Positions 49,244 to 61,315 of a stretch of 64,000 nt of DNA are shown here, in pieces; the stretch's first letter is position 1; each line of letters begins with the position of its first letter. The translations under genes were made by a program, and so were the position numbers. The notes under the pieces were generated by a model. It saw nothing but the letters and a program-made list of their open reading frames with translations, had not been told where the DNA came from and made no database searches. This DNA is from Calliopsis andreniformis. Its lineage: Eukaryota; Arthropoda; Insecta; Hymenoptera; Andrenidae. The DNA is taken from the NCBI RefSeq assembly GCF_051401765.1, contig NC_135071.1, positions 20,982,961-21,046,960 on the forward strand, read 5' to 3'.

Positions 49244-50540
49244 CGCTCTTGATGCGTTCCTAGATCACATTTACCACCGCGTTTACCGCTACCACGCCGC
49301 TTGTCGAGGAACAATTGCACTACTTTCCTTCGAACCAATTTTTCTTTCCTTCATAGAATGTAGCTAGAAAAATGCTGAGAAAGCTGAGAAAGTGTAGGGT
49401 CTACGAGAGAGATTAATTGAAGGAATAAATATGCGTAACTCGTTTGTCTGAATTTTGTTGGACCACCAGGAGGAGGGCGAGACCTTTACCCCGTTCCCAC
49501 AGAATACAGAAGATGCAACAATTGGTGCGTTCTCTTTTTCCAAGGTCTGCTGCACCGATATCGCGTTACCGATCGCGTTACCGATCGTCGTGCCGCACAA
49601 AAGCGTTACAATGGGCATCCTTCAAATCGGATATAACGTCGAGTAAGACGGGGTTCGACGGCAAACAGCAACCGGACGAAACCATGCCGAATACTGCAAA
49701 TACAGCGGGTGGGCGTTATTCCCAGTGTATCGAGAGGCGACAATGGGGGACAAACTGCATGCTTGTTCGGTCGGTAATACCTCGTTGGGTCGCCGAACAG
49801 ACCCACTCTCCCCCATTGTCGATGCATCACCGACGTTATATACCCATAGACCTGCGCGCCCGTACATTTCGAGTAGATACGCGCGAACAATGGCATTAAT
49901 CCGTGATTGTTGCTGGTGTGGATATTACTGGACGGAGACCAAGGGCTTCTGTCTCGTTCGCGGCTTGGATGCTGCTAACGTTCGACCAACTTGCCGCATT
50001 ACTCGTCCCGCGAGGGAACGTGCTAATCTTTTATCCTAATCGTCACTCTTTTCTCTCATCTACGATGAAAATTGTGACACGAAAAGGGAACGAAAAAGGT
50101 TTCGACTCAGAGGGAACCTCCTTCGCTATCGAATCATTCGCTATATAACCTCCTTCGACGCGTGGACGGTGTCGAAAGGCAGCGAACCAGGGGCATAATG
50201 ACGAACGATGGGGATATCGATTCTCAGCCGCGGATCAAATCACTGTTCCACGCAATTTCCCTCGTGCTGACGGAGTCAGTTACGATTGAGGCGAGGAAGG
50301 GAGAATAGCGCGGAAAAAAACGAGTCATCGATGGAATCGCTCGACGAGATATCGACGCGGTGGTCTCGCATAGGAACAGTGAAAAGAGGAGATACGATCG
50401 TTTTCATAAAAATCCGTAGACGTAGCGGTGACACGTAGGAAATTAAGAGATAGGATTTTAAATTGGAAAAATACAGTGGTGCGGAGAATGAGGGTGGTAG
50501 AGAAGAGATAGTACGAAGGGTGAATGGTGCTGGAGCAGGG

Positions 50541-50585
50541 GGTGGCAGTGGTGGGTGGCAGTGGTGGGTGGCAGTGGTGGGTGGC
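50541..50585. repeat. Tandem array, 3.5 x 13 bp
   Basis: Perfect copies of GGTGGCAGTGGTG. Confidence 0.85.
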
Positions 50586-51032
50586 TGGACACAAGAGGGT
50601 GAATGTAGGAAGCGGCGAGGGTGTGTGGAAGAGACGGGAAGGTGGGTAGGTTCTGTGGTAATTAACGGTTTAAATTGGATCTCAGTTTGGCGGCTTATTG
50701 CCGATTGTCGCGGCCATAGCCGACGTAGAACAAAATTGAGAACAAAATTGCTCCGGAAGTCGAGTGGACGCGGATTGTACGCGAGAACGATAGAGATGGA
50801 TAAGTGGAGGTATACCTATAGGTACGTTACGTCGAAAATAGAGAAGACGATAGAGAGTGGTGGGGAAAGGTAAAGCGAGAGTTGATTGTTAAATTGTCTC
50901 GAGGGCTGTCCTTGCGGACGGAGCCAACAAAGAACTTCATTTAGAGAGAGAAAAAGACGGGGTAACGCAGCTACGTTAAGCGTCAACAGCTCAGAATATC
51001 GATCCTATCGAGATACCTCAGGAGGATTTTAG

Positions 51033-51076
51033 AAAAGCATTTAAAAAGCATTTAAAAAGCATTTAAAAAGCATTTA
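51033..51076. repeat. Tandem array, 4 x 11 bp
   Basis: Four perfect copies of AAAAGCATTTA. Confidence 0.9.
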
Positions 51077-51691
51077 AGATTATGGATTATTTAGAGTAGC
51101 ACGCGAACAGCCTTAATCTTTTGTCAATCCTTAATCGATATGAAAAAGCGATTGTAGATATGTGGTATAGGTATATAGCAACATGCACATTCGTATTTAG
51201 CATGTACTTTATCGCGAAAGCTTCCGTAACTCGTGAAAAAGCGAAAGAATCCCTTTTCCAATCAACCTCTGTAAATTGTACTCCGAAGGCAACACGCAAA
51301 AAAGAATTTTCGAAAGCCCAGGCCCCAGAATTGAAATGTAAATGTATAGGCTCTCCCTAGCGGAGTTCGAAGATGACCAAGCTCCGTGTGGAATAATGCA
51401 GGAGAGCCTGTGAATGGCCGCGCTCCTTAGAGCAACGAGACAACGGTTTTGTAATTACCAGTTTATCGGCAGCAGTTTCCGATAGGCTTTCCTTCCATTC
51501 GCCCCAAACGGTGGCCCACCTCTCGACCTCCCCGCCGCGCCGGCCCATGGCCCATTCTCCTCGTCCTTTTTCTCCGCGAGCTCACAGTCGTCTCCCGGTT
51601 CCGTCCGTTTCGTTAGCTTTCGCCAACTCCCTGGTTTGCGAGGATGACGGTGGCGAATACTACCCAGAAGGGACTGAAACGGGGTGGCGGG

Positions 51692-51727
<36 letters not shown>
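51692..51727. repeat. Tandem array, 4 x 9 bp
   Basis: Four perfect copies of GGGCGGCGA. Confidence 0.85.
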
Positions 51728-51728
<1 letters not shown>

Positions 51729-51902
51729 TTGTATAGGATGGATAGGTCACAATTAAACTCAATCCTATACAAGTTGCTTTTCTTTTGATTCGCCTCGCTC
51801 TCCCTCACATGACAATTCCAATTTAACCCGAGCAAGCCCCGGGCTCTCGAACCTCGATCTCTCTACTGTTTTCCCCGCGGTCCTTTTCTCTCTTACCAAC
51901 GA

Positions 51903-51939
51903 AACAACAACGACGACACAACAACAACAACAACAACAA
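51903..51939. repeat. (ACA/CGA)n trinucleotide tract
   Basis: About twelve triplets, mostly ACA, with two CGA-type interruptions. Confidence 0.8.
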
Positions 51940-53699
51940 GACCGTGGGAGGGGTCATAGGAATGGACTTTTCGACATTTCAATCAGACATGACCGTCGTT
52001 GGTGCGGTCGAGAGCCAGGCCTCTGATACACCCTGGTCCAGGAGAGCTCGAGTTTCAGGAGGATGGGAGCCGCTCTCTCGGTTTCAGCCAATTCGTCGGC
52101 TCTCTCTCGAATTCAATGCATGTTTTAATGAAACACTGCTGGCCCGCTGCCCATTGTCAGTCGCATTGTTGCCTAGATGACTGGTCGATCGAAGGCCTCC
52201 GCGCTTTTGTACCGTCACCACCCTATGCTCCTGCCCATGCCACCCCCCACCCTCTGCTCGCCTCCTCTCCTACGGCGGCTCGTTTCGAATCCACGCGCGA
52301 CCAAGGCCCCGGTGCACAGCCCTATATCGGCGTTTTGGAGAACGTCCAAAACAACGTCCAAGAACCAGCACGTAGACTTGTTTCATCGGTGTAGCCGCCC
52401 CCCGTTACGTACCTCTCGTCACAGCCAGACCTCGTCCTCGCGACAAAAGCTACGCTGCTTACATTTCTATCTAGAGTATCTACGTACCTCCTACTACATA
52501 TTCCTCCTCCCCGCTCCTGTCGATAGGTTCACTTTTCGATTTATCGCGAGCTAAGCTTCTCGAGTACCTTGCTGCGAGACTCTTCTTTCGGGAAGTCGGG
52601 AAAGAGCTGGCCCTGTCGCAAAGCTCTTCGTAAATCTGAAGTGAATGCGATAGACGAGAAATTCAGCTGATTGATGGTAAAACGCAGCCACCTCGCGAGT
52701 CTCAACCTATCCAATCAGTCAAGGATTTTTAGAATCACGGGAAATTTCGATCCAGCTCGTGCCCCGTTGAATATTCAGCATGGAAATGGAAAATGTGAAA
52801 TATCCGAGCGCATATTTAATTACTGCAGCTTGTCGGTGCGCGCGTGTGTTTAGTCGGCACTCTGGTGTCGCCTGAATTGTCCAGTATTTTTCCCTGTTGG
52901 CCACGACAGAATAGCCAGGCGTTGAATGCCTCCGTGCGCGGATTGACGGCGATAAGATACGTGGCTTTTCATCCATGTACGGTTAGCAGCATTGACGCGT
53001 ACATACGCCCGCGCCGCGACTTTTTTCCGCTTGTGAACGCTACGGCCGTCGTCGCTGCTGCTGCAGACAGAGGGGTGGTTAGGCGGACGTTATTGTGCCG
53101 CATTATCGGCCAGCCCTCTCCTTCGATACCGCGGGGGTTGTGCGCTTGTTTCGACGCTGACGTAGACTCCTGTGCTCGCGATCGCGTTCTTTTTTGCCCG
53201 GGGAATTTGTATGCATTGTTCGGTGGACACCCGTGTACGTGGCATAATAAAAATCCCTACCATCATCGCGCGACGCTCCACGCTGGTTCGAGGCGAAGAG
53301 CAATGCGTACGTACCTACCTTCCTCTTCTACCTCGTCCTGATGAAGCTTGCGAAATTTTACATCGCCTCGGGGAAATGCTGGGATTTCTCTTGCTCTATT
53401 TAACGGCACTCGACGCGGTTGCTAGTGTAAAATGGCTTTCTTCTAAATATTCCCATCTTACGATGCCACTTTTGGCCCTTCGCAATAAAATGTTCTGCTC
53501 CCTTGAAGAAGTTCAAGTCTCGGGAAGAGCAATCTCCTCTAATCCACTTGAGCAGAACAATAAAAGAAATTGCTGTCCATTGAAGAGACAATAGCTGAAG
53601 TGCAAATGTTTCTTCAAAATCATGGGCGTTTGACGATTGTTGTCGAACGTTTCCTTCAATACACCAGTTATACCTTTCGCTTTTATTGTCTTAATAGTC

Positions 53700-53722
53700 T
53701 TCATCAGCTGAAAGCTGATGAA
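53700..53722. repeat. 10-bp perfect inverted repeat, 3-nt loop
   Basis: TTCATCAGCT, loop GAA, AGCTGATGAA. Confidence 0.6.
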
Positions 53723-54297
53723 TTCGTAGACTAAAGACGCCTCGTACAATGGCCGCTGGCAGGTCAAGCAATATAACAGCGGACATTTCAAAGGGTTATA
53801 ATTCTCGGTCATGGTCTCTACTTTGCCCCTAGTTGTAGATTTAACAACTACGATGTAGCCGGCCGCCCCATGCCTTGGCAAACTCAGCGACACCGATTCG
53901 ACTATGAAACTTGCAACGACTACAGTTGTCTGAATCCTAGTCTCGTCTTCTGCATCCGTAAGACAAAGGACTTGTTTCACGAAACACACCTATTAGGTGG
54001 AGCGTTCGCGTTGGAAGATTGTTTGCGAGAGAAGTGGAAGAAACAGGAGGGCAGAAGAAAAGGTGGATAGATTCTGTCTCGAAGCTCCAGCGAAGTGTCC
54101 GCTGACAATAGCGAAACGAGTCCTAGGCCCTGTGAAGGGATAAAGGGACATTATCCTCGGTAATAAAGGAGGTCCAGAAAAGGAGAGTGCGCGAGTCGTG
54201 CGAAGCCATGTTTTTCATCCATTGTCACCAAATATAATGCCGTGCACAGTCTTGGTGGCGGAATCTCTGCCAGGTGCTCTCAGCTGTCCTGCCCGTC

Positions 54298-54345
54298 CCT
54301 CCTCCGCCTCCTCCTCCGCCTCCTCCTCCGCCGCCTCCTCCTCCA
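54298..54345. repeat. (CCTCCTCCG)n array
   Basis: CCT and CCG triplets in alternating 9-bp blocks. On the other strand it encodes a chance poly-Gly stretch. Confidence 0.8.
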
Positions 54346-54790
54346 GCTCGTAGACGACAACCAGCATGCCGATGTCCACTCTCGCTGCGGGTGTCGAACA
54401 CTCTCTTCGTCCCTGCGTGCGCTAGTATTCGCGATGCATTGTGACGAAGCGACAAACAAACGACCGAGAAAAGACCTAGGCTAGGATCAATGGGAGGATA
54501 TTCTTTGAAGCAGGAGGTGACGGAGCGATTTAAAAGGGGACTGAAACTTCCCCGACAACTCTTTGTATGCCACTAACGCAACTTAGTAAGTGTTTCTTTA
54601 TTTTCATTTGAGAAAATCAATGGGTCTTCCTCGATCGTTGGTGCAAAGCACGGGCCGAAGGAAAAAGACGGAAGCTGGGAGCATCTTTTCTCGCCCTCTG
54701 TCACCCCTCCGGCGTTTCTCTCCCTCTAAACGACAGACAGGCAGGCGCGAACACACGGTTTGCTCTCTAATTAAGTAAATGCCTGGCAGG

Positions 54791-54830
54791 TTGCGGGCGG
54801 TTGCGGGCGGTTGCGGGCGGTTGCGGGCGG
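54791..54830. repeat. Tandem array, 4 x 10 bp
   Basis: Four perfect copies of TTGCGGGCGG, then one imperfect copy. Confidence 0.9.
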
Positions 54831-54955
54831 TTGCGGCGAGAGAGACAATGTTTTGCAGTTTCGCGAAACAGCCCTTTCAGCGTTGTTGTGCTTCGTTCGC
54901 GACTATCGTCTTCTACTCGTTTCCCGGTGAGAGGCTGGCTCTCTGCCTGTTCCAT

Positions 54956-54983
54956 CAGCGAGCAGCGAGCAGCGAGCAGCGGG
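54956..54983. repeat. Tandem array, 4 x 7 bp
   Basis: CAGCGAG three times, then CAGCGGG. Confidence 0.85.
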
Positions 54984-56947
54984 TGACTCGGTTTAATTAA
55001 ATACTTTCAACGGGGCGATTTTCGAGTCGAGCGCGTGCGACGGTGAGCGCGTTGGACGGTGTAAAAGGCGCGCAAGAATTGCAAGGTGTCAACCTAGAAA
55101 GAGAGCCGTGAAACGTGGCGTGTGAGCGCGCACAGGTCGGAAAGAACGGGCGAAGAAGTGCGACATAGAAGGGACATAGGAGAGGAGAGGAGGTGGAAAA
55201 GGACAGAAGGACGGCAGTGGAAAAAGATCAGAGGGAACGTCAGAGATTCGCGTCTGCTTTGCTCGCCTCCTTTCCTGCGCTAACCCTTGCCTTTTATCTC
55301 GACGCGACACCGACCAAGTCTTCTCTTTCTGTCACTTGAAGCGGCTGCTTCTGTTAAGACGTGAAAAAGCAGGCGAGAACCGTGTAACTCTAATTGTACG
55401 CGACCTGCCACTTTGTCGGCCAGCCGCCCACCGCGCACCCTCCACAAGCGACACGCGTTGCCTTTCACCACCTCCCGCACGCACTCTTCTCGCGCTAAAA
55501 CAGCCGCTTTCGGAATCGCTGACTCGTTAATACGCGAAACAGCTACGAGGGATGCTGTTTATTAGTCGGGGCAGAGCCGTTGCTCGCGCGAGCGCATTGC
55601 TTAATTATCGCGCTGGAAAAGGCAATCGCGAACAATCCTTTGTGCTGGATTCAGCCGCCTTGGACGCTTTTCTGCTCCGTCAACCGTCGATTCGAGCGTG
55701 CTGGCCTTATTGGTCATTATTCCATTAGTATTGGATGCTGTGGATTCGCGGGGGTGTATACAGGTGGATACAGCACTCGAGGCGTTGCGTCTGGAGCTGC
55801 GATAGTGACACTGATGTCATCGATGGTTCCAAGGAAGGGAGAACGCACAACAGTGGGACGATTTCGTTCAAGAACAACAAGGATTCGACCGCAGGGATTC
55901 GAATAGCATCTTGCACGAGTGTTTCAGCCTTCTATTCGCTTCCTCTCTAGAAGACACACGATGCTCATCAATTTCTAATCGGCAAGATGTTCTTGGTGGA
56001 CCACAGTCGAAAAAGTAGAAACAGTTCTGGCGACCACGATGCAACGCGGCTTACAAGAAACGGTGCAGGCACAACTGAGCGGTCGCTTAACAAGTTAATA
56101 AGTCGCATCGCATGGCATCTCGCGCGAGCAAACGCGAATGCTGGTTCGCGCCAAAGCTTTTTCTTTCGGTCGCGCGAAATGGCTTTTATGGCTGGTCGAA
56201 GAAGGGTTCTCTCCCGCGAAATTCTCCCTCCCTTCCTCCTCCCTCGCTCATAATTGGCGTTGAACCCTTTGAAGTCTGGCGCTCCTGTTTTCGCTCTTTT
56301 CCGTGCGCGTAGCTAGCGCAGAGTTTTTTTGTTGGCGGGTGTCGCGCGAGCGCGCGAGCGCGCCAGGCGGAATTTAAAAATCTGCAGAAGCAGAAAGGAG
56401 AGAAGGGGGTCGGGTGGCGCGTCTCGAATCGCAAAATCACGCCCCTTGATAACGCACCGGTGTTTCCTGGGTGTGCTGAAGGGTCGAACGGTCGCGCCTG
56501 GCTCACCGTTGCCGCAATCAAATTAGAGAAATTAGCGACCCTTCTTTCGGCGAGGTTTAAAAGGGGGGAAGGCTCGATGATTGGATTGCGTAAGGCACTC
56601 GTGGGATACTGTTTTCGGTCACGCGGATAAAGGTTCCGCGAATGAGAGGAAATTAGTCGTTAGCTGCGATCCTGGAACGCAAGCGTAACAAACGTTGCGT
56701 TTCAATAAAAAAACTCGCCGGAGCTTGCTGTTTATGCCAGCACGCTGAACAAATACAAAGTATTCTGAATATGAACAAAGCTGTGGCTGGTGTTCAGGAA
56801 AGTGTGAGCAGACTTATAGCGCTAGGGGATGAGATAAGTCGAATACGTTTATTAGAGTTCCTTATCTCTAATCCGTAATGTAAAAGACGAAGTAATGAGA
56901 CGCTTCGCAACCCTTTCTCTCAGCATGTACCTACGTTCACTGCCTGT

Positions 56948-56975
56948 CGCCCGTCGCCCGTCGCCCGTCGCCCGT
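56948..56975. repeat. Tandem array, 4 x 7 bp
   Basis: Four perfect copies of CGCCCGT. Confidence 0.85.
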
Positions 56976-57720
56976 CGCGTCGGCGGGTCTCTTTCTCTGT
57001 TTTCTTCCCTTCCTTCGTCAAGGATTACGCAGAGTTGCTAATTGGCATTGAGGAAAGGTGGTGAAGATAGGCTAAGTATCACGATCCTGACGACTCTTTG
57101 CGAATACATATTTGGCTGCTTAACTTTTTCACCCTTGTTGCATGACTTTCTTCTCTGCGAGCTTGAAGGTCTGTTTGACGATCCATTGCGGGCCTCGAAG
57201 CGTGGCGGAAGCGAGAAAGTCGCGCGCATAAAACTAGCGAGTAATTAATTAAAGCGGAGCCGCGAAAAAAGGGTGACTTCGCCCGCCGACAGAGGTATCT
57301 CGTAGCGATCGTTTCTGAGTCCAGTATACAGCTACGCAGCTTCTTGAGCACACAGTTACAGAGGGTCTTCGTAGACGGTAGAAAAGATACAGCTTCCTTT
57401 AGTAACGAAGTCACAAGGGTGTTTCATCATAGGGTATGAATGAAGAGTATTCTTTTGTGACGTAACCACGGTATACCTCCACAGAGGAGTTGTTAAGAAA
57501 TAATGAGATTGGTAAAAAATGTAACTTAGAAAAATTAACTTTGAAGTGAATTTTCACGAAAATTCAAGGCAAGATCCACTGATGTTTTTATAGTAATTTC
57601 TAACTATTTTAAGACAATCTCTGTTCTGTGAGATTATACTCGTGGAGGTAGTATGTCAATAGCTCATGCAAAAGCATCCCAAAAACAGAGAACGAAAGAC
57701 GTATGCTGCATGAAAGAGAG

Positions 57721-57826
57721 AAGGTAGGAACGAGAAGGTAGGAACGAGAAGGTAGGAACGAGAAGGGGCTGGTGGTGGCGAGGCAAAAGCAAGGCAAAAG
57801 CAAGGGAAAAGCGAGGCAAAAGCGAG
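57721..57826. repeat. Two adjacent arrays, 14-bp and 11-12-bp units
   Basis: 57721-57762 has three perfect copies of AAGGTAGGAACGAG. From about 57780, four looser copies of AGGCAAAAGC(A/G) follow. Confidence 0.8.
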
Positions 57827-59261
57827 ACCTTCGAGCGCGGTCACCGTTGATTCGCGCTAATTACAGCGTTTTATACCACTCGAGCTCAGAGAGGGTATTA
57901 GTTGAGGCGTTGTAAAAATTCCGTGTTCACTCGCTACGGTCCGTTGTTCGAGGGAACAGACCAACCTCGCGTTTTCCGTGGCAAGACCAGTAGGCAATCG
58001 CACCGTACAAAACGACCCTCTCGCTTTCGGAACGTTGATGTTCTTTGACGCTACCCGCCGACTCGCGACTCTAGCGTTCTGCCGATAATTATTTCAAAAT
58101 CATACCAGTATAACTTTCCGATCTCGTCATCTGCCTGTAGCCTTGAACATAGTATGTACGTAATAATAATAATGATCATAGAATGATACTAAAGAGATAA
58201 ATAGATGATCGCGATGCAAAGGATGAGAATGATAAAGTATGAGTATATCTGAATGCAGGAGACTGTAAATGGATATAGAAGCAAAGGTTGAGAAACATTG
58301 GTCATTAGATTAAAAGAAGTACGAAGTTCTCTCGCTAACAGAGTCCAATGGAAATCGAACGTGCCCTCTCGGCTGTGAATCGTGAAGTAGAAGTCGAAAC
58401 AGAAAGAGGACTCATTAGTGTAGAACGGTTCGACAAGGCAAAAGGGAGAGTAGATACACTCGGGAAATTTATGGTGTCGACAAGGGCCCAGGGGAAAGAA
58501 AGGTTGACGTTCCGACAAATCGTGACGACCAGGACCGCAATATGGAAATATTGGCCGATCGGCAGGATCCTCTAGCTTAATAGCTTTGCCGTTGTAAAAC
58601 CGAATAGTCGGTTCTAAAGCTTTCTGCGTTGTAAACAGTGTTTTTCGGTGCTGTAAACACCTCACCTATCCATGGTACCAAGGGATCCCTCGGCCCCTCT
58701 TCGCCTCCCTGACCCACCATAAATGTCCGCGCGCGCGCGTATTCGCCTTCTAATATCTTAAGTGGATTTTCGACCGTTGACTTCTCGACACGCCTGGGAC
58801 GCGCAGTTCACTTTACGACTGGACTTTTTGACGCTTCGAGTCCGTGAAACGTTCCTGTCGACGAGATAGCCGATCTGGGAGAGCACCATTGACAGTAAAA
58901 ACTTTCTTCCAGGTTATAGGAAACGACGCTTCGTTGAAACTACGCATAGTAGGTAGGTGCACACTTTTATGCTGGTTTGGCCCCTCGAAGGGCAAAATAT
59001 CAGTCCATCCAAATAAAGTCCATAGCTTCCGATCCCGATATATTCCATAATAGGTGGACGTTTCTTCCAAGTCGAGGATCCTTATTCCGCAAGTTTGCAA
59101 GTTGCATGTTGCGAAGAAAGAAACGATACGTTCGGGCTTTCTTCGTCGGAGATGGTTACCCGAGACGCGCACCGACGTGACTCCCGTCAGGAAGCATTGG
59201 GCGCACATCCGGGTATTTGTAGGTGACGCTGGTGCGCAACATGTAGGCACTTAGATCGTTC

Positions 59262-59501
59262 CTTTGTCCGGCATTGTACGGCATTGTGCAGCCCAAACAT
59301 ACGCTTCTTCGAATGTCCATTGTCGCGACCCATGCCCGTCGGTTATGGTCACTTTTCCACGCACCGTCCATTGTCGTCGCGACTCATATAACGTCTGTTG
59401 TGCTTTTTAGCGGCAGATTCTTGGCCCTCCACCCCCTTTGCCGTCAACTGTCTAGTTTTGTCTCGGGCGTCGGTGAAACCGACGATGCCATGGACCATTG
59501 T
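59262..59501. promoter_or_regulatory. Candidate SOX-bound enhancer cluster
   Basis: Six SOX-type cores lie in 240 bp: CTTTGT at 59262, then CATTGT at 59272, 59282, 59318, 59369 and 59496. Three of them are CCATTGT. SoxB proteins bind ACAATG/ACAAAG cores (family knowledge). Regulatory function is inferred from density alone. Confidence 0.35.
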
Positions 59502-59670
59502 ACAGGGTGTCGTGTTGTGAGTATGTACTTGTTGGCGTCGTTTCTGCTGCAGAAAAGCGGATATTGTTGCGTTTCCTACTCCGGTTATCCGATATACTAT
59601 TTCATTGGAGTTTTCGGGGGTTCTGTTGGGGGTTTGTGGGGACTCGCAGGGTCTGGGGAACCCGTAGATA

Positions 59671-59697
59671 CGAATCTGTAAGTCGCTTACAGATTCG
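59671..59697. repeat. 12-bp perfect inverted repeat, 3-nt loop
   Basis: CGAATCTGTAAG, loop TCG, CTTACAGATTCG. Confidence 0.75.
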
Positions 59698-60119
59698 CAT
59701 ATTTCCGATATATAGTCGTCGCCGTTTTGAATACCGTAAACGGATTCTGCGTTGATCGTTCCTACATTTTCTCTGGCTACATTTTCTCAGCAGTTTAGGG
59801 TAGGTTGATTTTCGTTAACACGAGCACACGTGGAAACGGAGGAAATTCTATCGTCGAAAATCGCGTGGAGGGTTTGCAAACAGGCGTCACTCGCAAGCCA
59901 TAGCTCGCTCGCGGATACATCCATCCGTGATACACAGGTTCTCTATACTTACACGATGTGTGTAAGGAACAAACGCGCGTCGGATGAATAGTGTTTCGTA
60001 TGTTCCATCATTGACTGTAATAGCGGGGTGGAACCCCCAATAGACGCCGCTCGTATTCACCCGGATTGAACGCGCGCCGCGCCGTGAGCATTTAGCGCTC
60101 TCCCATTGTCCGTTTGTCC

Positions 60120-60166
60120 GGATGTCAGCATCACTCTCTGATTGGCGGAGAGTGATGCTGACATCC
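60120..60166. repeat. 19-bp perfect inverted repeat, 9-nt loop
   Basis: Arms 60120-60138 (GGATGTCAGCATCACTCTC) and 60148-60166 are exact reverse complements around TGATTGGCG. The whole is 47 nt. It is too long to be likely by chance at one place, but shorter than a usual animal pre-miRNA hairpin. Confidence 0.85.
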
Positions 60167-61282
60167 AATCGCCATTGAAAATCGTTAACTGTTGACTGTG
60201 GGGTCAACCTGCCTTGCATTCAGCCGTTTCTCTCGTCGTTTCCCCTAAATAAAGCGGGCCCGACCAGTCACAACATTTCTGAACAAATCGCGCGAAACCT
60301 CTCCTCTTCTGCTCCCTCGCTACAGTCTTCCTGAGAGTCCTTTCTCTAATCATCGCTAAGGCTCGCCGACGATACTTTCTCGTAAGATTTCTCTACTATT
60401 TATTCTTTGTACAGTTCATTCAGTTTCCACTGATTCCCTAATCCAACGGAGAACCATCGAGTGTCAGAATCCCTTCGGTGATACGTATTAAGAGGAAGAG
60501 AGATAATCGAAGAGCAATCGATAATCCAGGGTCGAGGTGTATCGATGCGACAGACAGGTCGTCTCTTTCTTCCCCGTAGTTTCTTATTCGTAGCTTGGCA
60601 ACCTCGGGTGGATTACGCGCGCAATCGGTTCACCTGAAAGAGGAGAGAGGAAAAGGGTTGCACCCTGCTGCAACTTTCGGCCGCTTCTAAAACGTTCTGT
60701 TTTTCAGACACGTCTCCCTCCCCCTCCCCCAGGCCGAGCGAGGGGACCAGGGGTGCGTATCCACTCCCCTTCTTTTTTAATCTAGCCATTGTGATGGTAA
60801 TGCACAGTGTTAGTTTGACGGGACGGAGGAGAATTGTAGAGGGACGGCAGACATTGTATCGCGCGAGGAGGGAAGGGCACGCAGGGTGTACGTGCATGCG
60901 TCTCTGTGTGTGCTTCTCTATGGACGCCGCAAGGACTGCTCTAATTTCAAGGGGGGTTTGTTTTACGAGCACTTCAATCCCACGGAAAGCAATACGGCCT
61001 GAGTAGGACCTGACGTCGCTGTAAACAATTCGTTCACGGCTCTCCCCGACCTCACTCTCGCTTGCTCCCGTGACATCGAGTAGGAAAAATTCCTTTTGAC
61101 TTTCTTTACGCGACCGTTACGCGCACAATGCGAGTCACTCTCTTCGATTTAACCCCGGAGGATCTAGAGTGTCGTTAGGAATTTCATTAGAGGCTCGTTT
61201 AATGAGACTGCTGCAACGATTACACGCTAATTGTTTCTGGGGAAATCTTGTCAGGGATCTGGAAAGTGAAATCTTCCGGAAA

Positions 61283-61315
61283 TGTTGCGGCAGTGTTGCG
61301 GCAGTGTTGCGGCAG
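61283..61315. repeat. Tandem array, 3 x 11 bp
   Basis: Three perfect copies of TGTTGCGGCAG. Confidence 0.85.

Noticed and set aside
53513..53989. 158-codon minus-strand frame starting MCFVKQVLCLTDAEDET
   Set aside because: No domain and no supporting splice or poly(A) signals. A frame of this length is expected by chance in 30 kb.
60120..60166. 19-bp hairpin as a microRNA precursor
   Set aside because: The stem is too short for a standard animal precursor (about 30 paired bases or more) and is perfectly paired. It is kept only as an inverted repeat.
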